A stretch of DNA of 64,000 nucleotides, taken from positions 7,727,328-7,791,327 of the forward strand of contig NC_039480.1 of assembly GCF_003590095.1 (NCBI RefSeq), in the 5' to 3' direction. This stretch comes from Trichoplusia ni. Taxonomy: Eukaryota; Arthropoda; Insecta; Lepidoptera; Noctuidae. Position numbers and translations under genes: made by a program. Positions 48,501 through 61,375 of this stretch are shown piece after piece. The notes beneath the pieces are model-generated. The model was not told where the DNA came from. It ran no database searches and saw nothing but the letters and a program-made list of their open reading frames with translations. Numbering within the stretch: the first letter of the stretch is position 1; the number at the start of each line of letters is the position of its first letter.

Positions 48501-50654
48501 GAGTTGTTCTGTAGGCGAGCGGAGTGCGTGGGCTCGTTTGGCTTCCAGCCAGGAATTACCTGCCGACCCTTGTATGCTGATAAAAGCTAAACATTATTTA
48601 CAGCTGTATCTAACGCACTTATTGTCGTACGTAGATGCCATTATCATAGACCCATAAAATCCAGATTTAGAGTCAACATGAAAATAGGTTTGCGGGTAAT
48701 GTTCACAATTAATATGTACACATTCAATGTAAAAACAAATGCTTCGCCTAAGCCCTGTGCGAAGATTTGTTTCTATTTTGAAATTACGAGGACATAAATA
48801 AATTTTATTAGAAAACAATGGGTTTTTTATTCATTGCTTGTAAGATACCTGGTCAGTACAGTAGAATGTTTTCAAGTATTTAATTGTTTGAAGCAAACAT
48901 AAGCTAATCGCAGTGTATGGCTTCTTATTATCGTAATTAAATGTGACGCCAAATAACATTATGCTCAATAACGAATGATTAACTATCCAAAGGGACTGAT
49001 TAAATAGCTAACCTAAAGATACTATTTTGATTTCAAGACGTTTCCATTCGGACTTATGCCAAAACAGAGCAAAACAGAATCACCATTTGACATAAGACGC
49101 GAAGCTTATCCGTCGGCATTATTTCAGATATTATATAGAAAATCGTGTCCCTTCCTTCAAAAGATTAATAGCACTCTTGACAGACATTTGCGCATAGACA
49201 TAAGTGTCTGGTGGGGAACAATGTCGCTGGCAGTGATGCAGACTGAGCCGGGCGTGCCAAGCACAGATCTATGGTCTGATAACACTGCCAAATATATACC
49301 AATAGAAAAATTGGCGAGTGCAGCACACGGAAACTACAAAAGCTGCACGTGTTAAACAGCAATCGTTACCTATAGATGAGATTAACAGCTATCGTCGAAC
49401 AATAAAGTGTCTGAGTATAATTAATTCCATCGGGCATTAATAATGTTTGTATTTGATGTGGCGATAAACGGAGCTGATGTGCGCCTCGTGGGGCTGTGTT
49501 GGCTGCTTCGCTTCACTCCCGCTAGATGTCATCAGCGAAGACGGATCGTAGCAGCCGCTGCACCACGGCCACCTCGAGCCTGCCAAACGTGATACTTGTA
49601 GCAATATCTGCCGAACACTACTGAAAACTAAAACGTTTTTATTTCGAGCTAGACGAGCGCGTAATATTTAAGTAATAAGCATTTATGAGTAGAAGACTTC
49701 TTTCTCAAGATTTATTTTTTTAATCCACTGGATTTCTGTACGTTATATCTAACTAGTGTATCGATAAAGAAAAGCTTTAGAGTTTTGAAAACTACTTTCA
49801 CGTGTAGTTTTAGTATTATGGCTAAGATGAATCAAAAAGAATTTACCTGAAACTTGTTTTTCTATTGTCTAGGAACTCTACTGTTTGTTCGTAAATTAAT
49901 GTCTGCATTAATGCGTAGGAAACACAGTAAACGAACATTGAGTATTGATGTTTTCTGTGAACAAACTCCTACATACCACTGCTACACAAACAAATCCACG
50001 GCTTCAATAATTATAGAATTTTTATTGTTACTATATCGGTTTTTATTCTTGAACTTCAAGATCAACAACGTTGGGCGTTGTTTAAAGGTGATCATAAAAA
50101 AGCTCTAAATTCACATTCACGCATCGACAGTGGAATAATACTTGTCGTGGCACACCTTAGCAACAAGTGAATTGGCATTGGGCGAGGATTTCATCTGCAT
50201 CCGTTGCATTACAGTAATATCACGTGCAATATCTCCCATGTTTCTTCACGAGCTCATACCGAAGTGCACGTGTGAGCTTGCGAAACTACATACTGAACTC
50301 CATAGTCTCAGATACCTGACTGAGCCATGAATATAGATAATAAATAAGAACTCTATTGCTAACGCTATTGAGCATTATTTTGAATGTATATCAAATATAT
50401 GAATGCAAGTCGTTTCGTCACACAACATTTTTTAAATTCGACCTATTTTAATTGACAGTGTTTTGACGTAGTGCGCAGGATTTACGTCAAAGTTCTTTAA
50501 ATCATTAAGATCATTGGGAACCCTTGTAGACTGTCGTAGAATTTCGTAATACATGAGTATTTTACACATGGTTATTGAAAAAGGTAAGAAACGACTTCGT
50601 ACATATACATGTCATGGTATATGTCCAAAAATTGCAAAATGATATAGAATAGAT

Positions 50655-50765
50655 CGTGACAACCACCACTGCACACTGTACTTCGGGTTCGATCCCCGCT
50701 CATTTTATATAATCAACAAATACCTGTCAAGTCGTGGTATTTATGTAAAGCACTATGTAAGACTC
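50655..50765 (+). repeat. SINE fragment with box B
   Basis: CGGGTTCGATCCCCGCTC is a near-perfect box B. Box A is lost. The tail CAACAAATACCTGTC differs from the main family. Confidence 0.45.
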
Positions 50766-53040
50766 CTATGTGTGGAAAGTTACCCATGATGTAAGGTTTA
50801 ATGCTCTGAACCAGGATGTTGCTCCTAAAAAATGTATTCCACGTTATGTTAGTGGACTACGTTTATTAATATTTCAGGATATTTCATATTAATATCAATA
50901 AACCAATCAGATTTCCAAAAAAAAATCTGTTTCACATTAAACGTTTCTATAATTTGTTGGAATAGGAGATGCTATGTCAAATAAATAGCCGGACGAAAAC
51001 GTGGAATTCCAAACACCGTGAATGACAGACATCATAACATTAAAATATTAATAAAACCTTTGATCTCGGGCTGTACAGGAAGCGGACCCGGGATAATGGA
51101 GAATGTTTTGACAGCCAAGTGGAATAACTTTAATAGTTTTAACTTTATTATGATAAATTGTAAACTATTGCGTATGACATTGCTAAATCATTATGCTTAA
51201 ACTAAGTGCAAACAAGGGTACTCTTACTAACGCTTTAAGTAGTCAGACAGTCGCAGTTGCAAAAGTAGAAGGTGACACGACATGGCTTAAAGTGACACCT
51301 CTCTACCAAAGATACAACACCCTTTCTCTAAAAGGCGTCAACTTTTTAGTTCTCATATACACATTTAACGTTATGACATCATGAATATATAGTCGTCAAA
51401 AGAGAAGTCTTTCCATAACTGATGTACCTAGTTGAGCTTTTTAGTTGGAGGGGACCACATTCTTAAACCGTTTTCTTTAAAAAAACGGGCGCTGAAAAGG
51501 AAAACAATCTTCTTATTGTCTTGCTAAATTCTTACAATTAGTATATTTTTATCTATTTTTGGTTATTACAAAATGTCACTAACTTTAATCAGTTTTCCTT
51601 TTCTTCACTAAGAATCAAAGAAATATAGAAAGAAACTCATATTATATAACACGGTGATATTAAAACTTAAAAGAGCATTATTCTACTCATTATTGACATG
51701 AAATACGATGCAATGTGACGAAACCACAACACAGGAACAAAAACAGTGGAAGAGCAACTTTTACATAAACTACAATATTAAAACCAATAGCAGCGAACGA
51801 ACCTTCATAAGGCCTTCTATACCTACAGCATTACGAGAGAATAAATTAAACCCAAGGCCGCTACGTAGCCGAAACACGTAGCCTGCTTACGTTGCGTTTA
51901 CGTCATACAGAATTTATTTAAAGTGCAAACTATTTAACAACTGTGTGTCATAGATTATTATAGGTATCTTTAAAAGACACCGTTACTTAATTATGCGGTT
52001 ACAAGGTGAAAAAGCTGTTTAAATGTTGTCATTATTCTTAATTGATTGTTCAAATGAACGAAAATTAATTATTTGCTACATATTATTTTATTTACTCATA
52101 ATAAACATTAAAAAAGATATATAATGAACACTAAAAGAATTTTAGAATATTTAAAGTAAAGAAAAGGACTCATAGGCCCTTAATAAGTACGTGTACTACT
52201 TTGTAACTATAGTCTCCGTAGTCCTGCTACGACGTAGGCCGACGTAGCAATGTTTGTTTGATTACTTTAATAACCGTAAGTAAACATAGTAGGTTGGAAG
52301 GAAAATTTATCTTTTTTTTTTCAATTTTTTATGGCATTATTTTTCTATAGTGGCAATCAAAAAAATAAAGGAAGTTTTTACCAGTAGGTAAATAAGTTCT
52401 ACCAATCAAAAATCCTCGATAGAAGTAAAACTAGAATGTTTGGTAAGACTATTTTTTTTTTATTTGTTAAATTCTCTCATTATAAATTTCAGAATTAACT
52501 CTAAAGAATACCGTCAAGCATTTGGTTATTAAAAACAAAGTATTTTTTAAAACATGAGTAGATCCTCTTATCTTGCGATCATTCTCTAAATTTTTGTCTA
52601 GTAGTGGAACAATTTCTAAAAAAATTCAAAATTCAGCAAAGAGCTAGCTGACTCTGTGGATCAAAGTAGACCTTACAATAAACTAAGAAAAAATGGTTCA
52701 TTCTCTATTCCTTCCAGTAATTTCCATTTCTTTTCAATTAATGTAATATAGAATATTGAATCAAACCGATCAAGTAGCGATCGACTGTTACACGTATCGT
52801 TAGCTGTCAATCGAGCATAGCCTCAACTCGTGCCACTGCATGAATTAACGCTAGCGTTAGTTTTCAGAGTACCAATAGATCTAAATTCGACAAAGAAACG
52901 GACTTGAAGCTCTCGTGAGTAAGAATAAAGATAGAATCCAAGCAAAGATGAACATCTTTCGACTGACATTAGTTAGTTAATTGGTTAATTTCTCACTTCA
53001 TAAAAAGAGCTATTTAAGGACACAGATCAGTGTAGTCTCT

Positions 53041-53275
53041 AGCCTGCTGGTCTAGTGGTTAATGGCCCTGCCTGCCATACCGGAGAACGTGGGTTCGATC
53101 CCCACCCAGGACAAATGTTTGTGTATGAGCACGATCATTTTTTCTGTGTCTCGGTATAATTTATGTATATTATGTATGTATTTAGAAACATAGTTATGTT
53201 TATCGGTTGTCTAGAACTCATAATTCAAACTTTGCTTAGTTTGCCACTAGATGGCGTTGTGTGAAAGTTGTGGAA
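53041..53275 (+). repeat. tRNA-derived SINE, best preserved copy
   Basis: Head CCTGCTGGTCTAGTGGTTAA (box A), box B GTGGGTTCGATCCCCACC, then CAGGACAAATGTTTGTG and the body to ACTAGATGGCGTTGTGTG. It shows the uninterrupted order used to read the other copies. Confidence 0.8.
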
Positions 53276-54229
53276 TATTATTTTATGTTATAAAAATATA
53301 TTCAGATACCCAACAAGAATCAATTTTACATTACGCTATGTTCAAACAAACAGAATGCATGGTATGATGCAGAAATTGAAGTGGTGATTAAGATAATGTT
53401 TCCACGTGAACTGTTATTGAATCGCTCCAGTCCACGGGATCCTTTGTAACGCGATAAGATATGACTGAAATAAATTATCGAATAAAACCCAGCTGCAGCT
53501 TATAATGTTTAGTATGTAGCTTCGAAATAAATTGGGAATATAAAACTTTAATATTTTATTTTATATGTATGTTTGGGTGGCACACTAAAAAGCATGGCGA
53601 TCAGTAAATCGTCCTGCTCACGTCGCGCTCAAGTACTTGCGAATGTAAATAAGAGAGTAAACTAATGTTATAAAATAAAGGAAGATTTTATTTGAAGAAA
53701 GAAACGAATGATTTTTTATTCAGTTAGGTAAATCTATTTACAGTGAACATTTAAGTTGTTACCAAAAACATAAATATAAGAAAGCTTTTGTTTAATATAT
53801 ATTGTAAAGTAGAGACCTGGAGTAGTTTCACACTTTAAAAACTTATTAGTTTAGTGGACCTCATAAAGTTTTGCTACGACGTAGCACTTCGTAGCCACCT
53901 TTAATTCAAGCTTCTCAAGCTCATAGAATGATAAGAATCACAAAAAAACAACAATATTACACCGATATAACGCGCAATTCAATTATCATAATTACGCTAA
54001 GTATTCTGTTAGAATCCAAACATAAATGAAGTACTCACGTAATGAAAATTAATTACTCTCTCGTCACACCGAGATCTATTTAGGACTTAGCTTAATAAAT
54101 TAATGAGGTACATTTTACTTGTAGTAATTTGTAAATTAAAGGTAACGTCAAATGTTATCAGTGACTACGGAACTTGCAACATTTATTTTCTGGATTGCGT
54201 AGTCCATGCTTTGGATTTTGTACCTTACT
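53276..54229. other. AT-rich non-coding DNA upstream of the SERCA-side promoter
   Basis: Only a CTACGACGTAG-type motif at 53872-53898 stands out. Confidence 0.4.
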
Positions 54230-54365
54230 GCGTGGTGTTAAGAGCGTGAGGCGTCATGAGCGCACGCAGCGCGGCGTCGCGTATGTTTGCGCGCGCGCAG
54301 TGCTGGCAGCGGGCCCGCTGCCCACAACGGAGCTTATAAAAGAGGGCGGCAATCTGCTCCCGCGC
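54230..54365 (+). promoter_or_regulatory. TATA promoter A, likely for SERCA
   Basis: CpG-rich block (GCGCACGCAGCGCGGCG) with TATAAAAGAG starting at 54335. Start of transcription is expected near 54365. The nearest plus-strand coding exon is SERCA at 61258, so assignment to that gene is inference. Confidence 0.6.
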
Positions 54366-54495
54366 CCGCCGCGCGCACTCCCGACGCTTTCCTCATGGGG
54401 CGCGCTACCTCCACTCGATAGTACCTACAAAACAAATAATACATTTTTATGTATATCACAAATCAGTGATTGGGACCAAGTGATATAGTGATACG
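54365..54495 (+). other. Candidate 5' non-coding exon A
   Basis: Begins about 30 bp after the TATA box and ends at a perfect donor, ACG|GTAAGTT. It has short upstream open frames, for example ATGGGGCGC... at about 54394. The start is approximate. Confidence 0.5.
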
Positions 54496-54849
54496 GTAAG
54501 TTGTTTTTCATCCGTGACGGTGCTACCATGGAGGACTGTGATCTGTGCAGTGACTGTTCAGTGTTGCCCTACTTGCGGAATGTGCTTTCATATTTGAAGA
54601 GTAAACGGACGTTTTCAGTGCGCATGCGAATATAAACGAGATGTGAAAAATTTACTGTTTGAGAAATAGCAACCGCGGAGATTTGATTACATAAGCCAGT
54701 GTTACCAGGAACGAAATAATGTATAGAGGTGGTATAATAATAACAAATATACACAGTATGAGTTCTTTAAAAGTTCAGTTTAAGAATGTGTAAAGTATTA
54801 ATTTATCTAATTTCAAATCAGTGTATTCAAATAACCTGTTTGAAATTTT

Positions 54850-55913
54850 CTGCCAAGTTGTTTAACATTTTAACTATCTATTTAAAAAATAATGGGATTC
54901 CTAGTAATACAGGCTTGTGACAAGTAAACTTATAAAAGCGAATAAATATATAATGTCATAACATCTCGATTGGCAAGCGCGCGGAGGCCGCAAGCGCCAT
55001 CTTTATGACGTCGATGGATATTATGTGCTAGATAATAAGAATTTGAAGATATTTCTGTTAGGCATTCTAACAGCTTGACCATTACACCACTCAATTACCA
55101 AGAAATACATGGTAAAAGTAACTCATAGGAAACATGTTGAAATGTAGGCATAACATTTTAGTCTAAAATAAGTTTCGTAACCAATAATGTTTCGAGTAAT
55201 AAGTATCATGATCATTAAATTTACTGATTAATATGTTAATAAAAAAACTCTCAAGACGAAGAATATGTGACGTATTTTTTCTATTTATTGTTTAATGTTT
55301 AAATAGCTTCACAGACTACGGACTTTGTATCCAGAAAACCCATACAATAGTTATAAAAGACGAGAATAATACATAGAAAAGTATTCGCATATCAATAAAA
55401 CTATATCGAATCGATGCTTATATACGCTGAAACCAGATAGTGATGTTTACTCTATACAGTTACAGCCAGCTGTAAAAATACTCTTCATTTCAGATTGTAA
55501 AACCACGAATATTGGAACAAAGCACCTAATATACTCTGACGTCAATTCTCGCCGTCATAAACGTATATATTCACGAAAATGGGATATATATATAAACAGC
55601 TGAATTTTAAAATGTCTTTTTAACATCTCTACGTCACCGAGTGACACTCGTACGATGTCAGGTGTACCTGTCAGCGCCCGCGTAGCAAGCCGACGCACAA
55701 ATAAATCCACATCTAACTACAAGTAATTCAATAAAAATCCAAAAAATATTTCATGTATTAGAAGAAGAAGTTTAGTAAACCGTAAAATCAAATTCAAAAT
55801 AAACAATAACCAACTGCTTTCACATGTACGATGCAATATATTACAAATTGACGAGGTAGATAAGATATGGCTGAATCGACAGATTCTTAAAACAACTTTG
55901 CATACTCAAAACA
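54850..55913. other. AT-rich DNA within the probable SERCA leader intron
   Basis: A short SINE box A remnant on the minus strand lies at about 55062-55100 (GTGGTGTAATGGTCAAGC). Nothing else was recognised. Confidence 0.4.
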
Positions 55914-56104
55914 TTGGCATCTCGAACAGTTACAACCCATCAACACCCAATCGCTCGCGGTTTAACAATGACAATTGGATTTCTGTTATTTAAACATTTC
56001 TCTTCGCATTTTTTGTTAGAACACGTATTGTACACTCGTGTTGTTCAGAATGCATTTCAATTTTCTTTAACTACCCGAATAACAACGGATAAACGGCATA
56101 AATG

Positions 56105-56420
56105 GCAATGCATGACATGAATGTCCACATTAATGCCATGCAGGGTCAAAATGGTGCCATTGATAGATTTCGCACTGACCAAGAGTTTGAGCCATTCTCT
56201 GCGCACCTACGTCTATACATAGATGACAATCACAACAGAAGAACAATCGGCACTTAAAACTCATCGCCAAAGAGATCGAGGCCGGCCCGGCATTGTCTAT
56301 AACGGGCCGTTTCCCCTTAACACGCGTACGAACTTGATCCAAATCCCCGGTAGTCCGCCAAAAACCGCAACTCGGTCCTGCCAAAGCAGACGATTACGAC
56401 ACTCCCCAGTACGATAATTC
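56105..56420. other. GC-rich block open on both strands
   Basis: The block is GC-rich with overlapping open frames on both strands (minus 84 codons, plus 64 codons). Neither product is recognised and no splice sites fit. Confidence 0.3.
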
Positions 56421-58481
56421 TATTTTGATTATTACCTTCGGCCGTTTATTTGTAGATGACGAATAGCCTTACGATATGCTCCCTCGGTACGCGAAGTATA
56501 TTTGATATCACAATAATATATTCATGCGCATTCACGGTACTCGTTAAATTATCTAGGAATTTTAAAAGCTCGTTTCTGTGATCCACGTGCTGTTGAGTAA
56601 GTTCCTCTGGCTCGTTACGACTCGGATACGGTTTAAATTAACGATTAGGGCCCACTTAACGTCAATTATGAGTCAGAGTTCCGACCCAAATTGGATTGAT
56701 GTTGTTTAACGTAATACGGTCACAAAAAAACGAATCCCATTGTAGCGATTATCGAAAGCCGACGCGACGTCGCAACTAGGACGTACAGAGAGGATTTTTC
56801 TAGGGAATGTTATGAAGTTAGAAAACAATTGGAAAGAAACAGATCCAATAAAATAAAGAACAGAGGAAAATCAAGGGAACTCAAATATCAAAACTCTCAG
56901 TGAGTCTATAAGGTAAAAGTATAATAAAATCGTATACGTCTGAGGAATGGCACAATCAGAGCTAACAGATGACTTGGTTGCAGAAAACTGCATCCTATTT
57001 ATACCGATTGCCAAAGTCAACAAAACCTACTTCTTCATTTAACATTGTAAGTCAACGATCTCACATCGGAACTTCGAAAGTAGGTCGGATGTGTGTTCAG
57101 CACAGGTATCTAATACAGACATCCAACAAATGTACACTTTCGTACACTATAAATAGGACAATACAACAAGTTAACTACAGAGACAGCAATTAAGATTAAA
57201 AAATATTGATCAGACGTAAAAACTTTTAATTAGGACTCCTTTGAATAACGGGATAGCACGACTTCCAAAGCGATAATTACCCAAAAAGTTTGTGTAATAA
57301 CTACGTACCTACCTGAATTGACGAGGCCAATTAAATCTATTTAATTTGCTGAAAAGAACTAAACGGAAAGGATCTAAATGGACCATAAACAGTTAACACT
57401 TATGAGGTTACGTGCAAGGAGTCACTAACAACCATTAATGTTTGTAACGCATATCGTAAAAACAAACTTTAGATAAATTATTTCATACGCCATGACGAAG
57501 AGATCTTAAAATATAAGACAACGTGGATATTAATTGATGGGCTATAAAATACTACGCTAGTCGAGCTAGAGTGATTTTTAATCGCTCGTTAAACTTGCAA
57601 CGATCATTTATTGCCATCCGCTTGAAAACAAGTGTGCCCCATCCATTACTATCGATCAAAATTACGCGTGTTTTACGTATTTACGGAAAACGGATGACAA
57701 ACAAATTAGCTTGTAATTAATTTATTAATTAATTAAACTTTAGAATGTTTTCACCTAAAACTTTAGGTTATGATTCTACATTTTATTATATTTATATATT
57801 TATTGCTAATACATTCAGTTGCAGATTAATAATGCACTTTGACATGATACTGACAACTTATGAAATAAAAACCTGTGGTTACTGTAACTGAGCAACTCCA
57901 CATCAGCATTATGTTGAAATTTACAGAAGCATTTGAATTTGATTCTAAATACTCACATCAACACAATACTTAATAATTCCCGTTAATTATTAATTAAATA
58001 ACCCATTAATCATAATCTAAATATCACTAATTAAATGATAAATTTGCGTAAATTGTCTCATCCGTGCGTTGAATTCAAATTCTAATTGAAACATGAGTGT
58101 GTCAAAGCGATGACCAGTTCATTATAATTATTCCCCGATTTTTTGACAAATTGTCGTATGGCAACACAGAATAAATTCCTACACTATCGTTAACAAAACG
58201 GGCCTTTTGATGTGCATTATTTATGAACTATAAAATCTTGTTTTTTTAAGAATTATGATTTGGCGCAATTTTAATAGTTATTCAGCGAATAATTCTTGTA
58301 TAATGGCTGGAATATTAAAATATTTTCCGTTAATTTAGACGAGTAACTCCATTTTTTCTGATGAAAAGGTGCCTTTAAAGTCAAAACTGAATAATAAATG
58401 GTCCTGAAAAAACAAATTGGAGACAGCGAAAGTCTAACAACAAAACTCTATAGCATTATGAATAAGCATTTGAATATCCTA

Positions 58482-58524
58482 GGAAACACTGAACTGCCAG
58501 GAATAATGGCAGTTCAGTGTTTCC
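58482..58524. repeat. Perfect 18-bp inverted repeat with 7-nt loop
   Basis: Arms 58482-58499 and 58507-58524 are exact reverse complements. It is a compact fold-back, too short for a typical miRNA precursor. Confidence 0.8.
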
Positions 58525-59030
58525 GCTGTTAGAAAGTATGAGAGAGTAAGATCCTGGCCCAGATACTTTCTATTCCACTTTTAAATTTGAGCTTATGACA
58601 GCAAGTTATAAAACTACCATTCAATACATGATAGAGTACAATAAAAGATTCTATTTACGAAACAAGTAGCGAAAATTACCTAGTTACTGCAAGAATATTT
58701 TTTTTGCCATTCCACTAAATCACGTTACATAAATGTAATTGTCGTTATATCTTCGAGTGAAGGCCAGCTCTGTGTTGAAAATGTTCATACAGTTTAATGT
58801 TCTAATCAGAATTTAATATTCTCTAAAACACTTTCATTTCTAGCCGCAAAAATAAACGTTAACATTGGCATTCAGCTGTTTCCCTGCGATTTTCTATTTT
58901 CACTCTCTAAATATATTTCAAGTACTTCAAACACAAGGTTGACATTTTTCCGTGGCTGCCGTGAAATCGATATCGTAAACTCGCTCTTTTAAACTCAAAG
59001 ACATTGCACAGGTCTTGTGTTTCATTTCAG

Positions 59031-59092
59031 GCGCATAGTTACATGTGTCAACTAAGAAAACGAATATTATTAACACTAATAAAGAACACCCG
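59031..59092 (+). other. Candidate 62-nt internal 5' UTR exon
   Basis: TTTCATTTCAG acceptor and CCCG|GTAAGTTT donor are both near-perfect. The segment has stops in all frames, so it would be non-coding leader. It lies between promoter A and the SERCA start exon. Confidence 0.45.
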
Positions 59093-59929
59093 GTAAGTTT
59101 TATCTGTTTCGTAAAACGTAGACTTAGAAGTTAGAACAAAAAATGTGCCTATTTTTCTATCTTGGGAGTTTCATTATTATCGTGGTATACACATTGTTGT
59201 CCCGTTAAAATTCAAGTTTACGATAGTTCTAATAAACGTATATTAAAAGCCGTAATTTGCCATAAAACTGGTCAAAATAAAACAGTCATCATCTAGAAAG
59301 TCACATCCCCATAACGCTATAGACTGACATGCATATAGCTGCAAGATAAATTGCCACGTTACGCCTACTTTCCATATTATATTTACGAGTTCATCATGTT
59401 GAGTATGACAGATCCCTACAATCCGTTAGCAGAAGACTTGATGGAAAATATTCAGTACCATAGATCAGCGTCATCAGACAGTTAATCTCTGCCAACTGTT
59501 GGTACCTTAACACCAATGTCGACCTGTCGGCCACGATCCAATTGTAGAGCAATAATTATCCCCTCGATAATCAACATCTACTAATAATACCCTCATTTCG
59601 TTACCTTCAAATAGCTCTGTTAATCCCGAAAAAAGTTGTTGCAAGCCAACCAAGCATGGGATGTATCGAAAACTTAATTTCACAATGATAACTGAAAACC
59701 ACTTAATCAGCGATAAGCTAATGTTTGATCAATGTCGGCTTATCACGATAAAACACATCGTACGAGCCCTTTTATCCCCCGACACGGTCCATTGACGGTT
59801 ATTGAAAGCTCTTTGTAATAAGTTCCTCGACCATCATAAAACACATGAAATAACATTACCTACTTCAGATAGAAAAGGAAAACCTTTTTAATAGTCGTAA
59901 ACAGAAGTAACTATCACACAACAAGCTCC

Positions 59930-59990
59930 CGGTTCTCGAGCCGGGCAGCGACCGCTATAAAAAGATCATCATAGGACGGTCGGTGACGGC
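59930..59990 (+). promoter_or_regulatory. TATA promoter B, likely for SERCA
   Basis: GCTATAAAAAG at 59955-59964 sits in a CpG-rich context, with initiation expected near 59986. A second, more proximal promoter for the same gene is the simplest reading. Confidence 0.55.
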
Positions 59991-60217
59991 CGCCGTGCGA
60001 CATGCAACCCTGGAAAGCGACTCGCCTGTGCCACCGAGTACTGTTGCCAAAATAATTAAAGAAATCTCCGACGGTGTCCCTCCACCGCGCCCGCGCCGCT
60101 CTAAAATCGTCGCTCTTCGCCCGGGAGTCGATACTCGGGGCGCGGCGGGAAAACATCTCCCGCGCCACTCTTATTTCTTCTTTCCTTCCCGACGCTGTCG
60201 AAAAAAAAAATATTTCA
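59986..60217 (+). other. Candidate 5' non-coding exon B
   Basis: GC-rich leader with a short upstream frame at 60001 (ATGCAACCC..., 17 codons). It ends at TTTCA|GTAAGTTT. The joined product would be exon B to 61231. Confidence 0.45.
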
Positions 60218-60841
60218 GTAAGTTTCATAATAGCACTATAAAACGAAACAACCGTGAGTGTAGTAACCCGAAGTGCAAATTAAGTGTCATGCAGTTCCAA
60301 AAGGAAGTTAGTGATTATAAATAAGTGATAAAAGTGTTACATAACGCGAAACAAATTTCAGAAATTTAAAAATACCGCATTTTGTAGGCGCCTTTGGCAC
60401 AAAAATAGCATTGAGTCACGTGGTACAAATTCAACCTATAGCATGGCTCCACATTTATGTATGATCATAAATTATTAAAAACTTTCTTTTTAATGAAATA
60501 TTACTAACTTTGAGCTCTATTGGAACAATATTACTACTAATAGAGGATTGATATTTATCAGCTAGGTCAGAAAATTTTTAAATATAAAAGGAATCTCATT
60601 TGACAAAAATAGTTCATATCTCGCGTAAAAGGTGGCGCTGCCATCGACCCCTTCTTCTACGTCAGTTTCGTAAAAAATGACGGCTGGATTAGATACGTGT
60701 TCGTGTCGTTTATGATATTTACGAGAAAAAGTATTAGATTAGTACAAAATTTAGTAGTTACTATATAAAATATAAGAGTTAAACGCTAAAAATAAGTGAA
60801 ATACTAAAATAAGATAGACACTTCTCATGTTTAAAAAAACT

Positions 60842-60890
60842 TCTTGGTGAGTGGTGTAGTGGTCAAACGGTGCTTGCGATCTAGGAAATA
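60842..60890 (+). repeat. Truncated SINE head
   Basis: GAGTGGTGTAGTGGTCAAAC matches the box A region of the minus-strand remnant at 55.08 kb. The rest of the element is missing. Confidence 0.4.
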
Positions 60891-61257
60891 ACTCGTTAAA
60901 TCTAATAACATTACTCGTAATCTACTTCAATAATATCTTCGTGAATTTCAAATATTAAAATCTATAAACCATAATTGAGAATTATTCGTAAAATTTCCTA
61001 TTTATTTTTTATTTCAAAAAAGTATGTATTCGATGTAAAAAAAATATCATGTTTTTTCTAGAAAGTCTATGTGTAATTATTACGAGTAAAGTGAAGCTTA
61101 TTTTAGAAAAAATCGCGAAATATGTGCGTCGCATTAGAAAATCTCATACTGTAGCAACATAACCTCAAAGCTTTGAAGTTGATAATGATGACTCGTCATT
61201 TCTAACCTATATTTTGTTCTTGTCTTTTAGAACTGACGGCAACGTAGTAATTCCACC

Positions 61258-61375
61258 ATGGAGGACGCACACTCGAAATCCGTGGATGAAGTCTTAGGGT
61301 ACTTTGGTACAGACCCAGACAAAGGCCTTAGTCCAGACCAAGTTAAAAGGAACCAAGACAAATATGGGCCAAATG
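61258..61375 (+). CDS. SERCA: SERCA calcium ATPase, first coding exon (partial gene)
   Basis: An acceptor (TCTTTTAG) at 61230 leads to 27 leader bases and ACCATGG, a good start context. The exon codes 39 residues plus one base: MEDAHSKSVDEVLGYFGTDP, then DKGLSPDQVKRNQDKYGPN, and ends at G|GTAAGT. This is the highly conserved N-terminus of SERCA (the actuator domain starts here), the P-type ATPase that pumps Ca2+ from cytosol into the endo/sarcoplasmic reticulum. Insects have a single SERCA gene (CaP60A in flies). The following 2.6 kb is intron and the rest lies beyond the window. Confidence 0.93.

Larger units (their letters stand above)
41046..53030. other. Long non-coding stretch with small islands
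   Basis: No gene supported. It holds a CpG-rich block at 44815-44890, a GC-rich patch at 49490-49590, an 11-bp hairpin at 42569-42596, three CAATTG copies at 46645-46678 and a SINE fragment near 50.7 kb. A 99-codon frame at 49056-49355 is not recognised. Confidence 0.4.
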
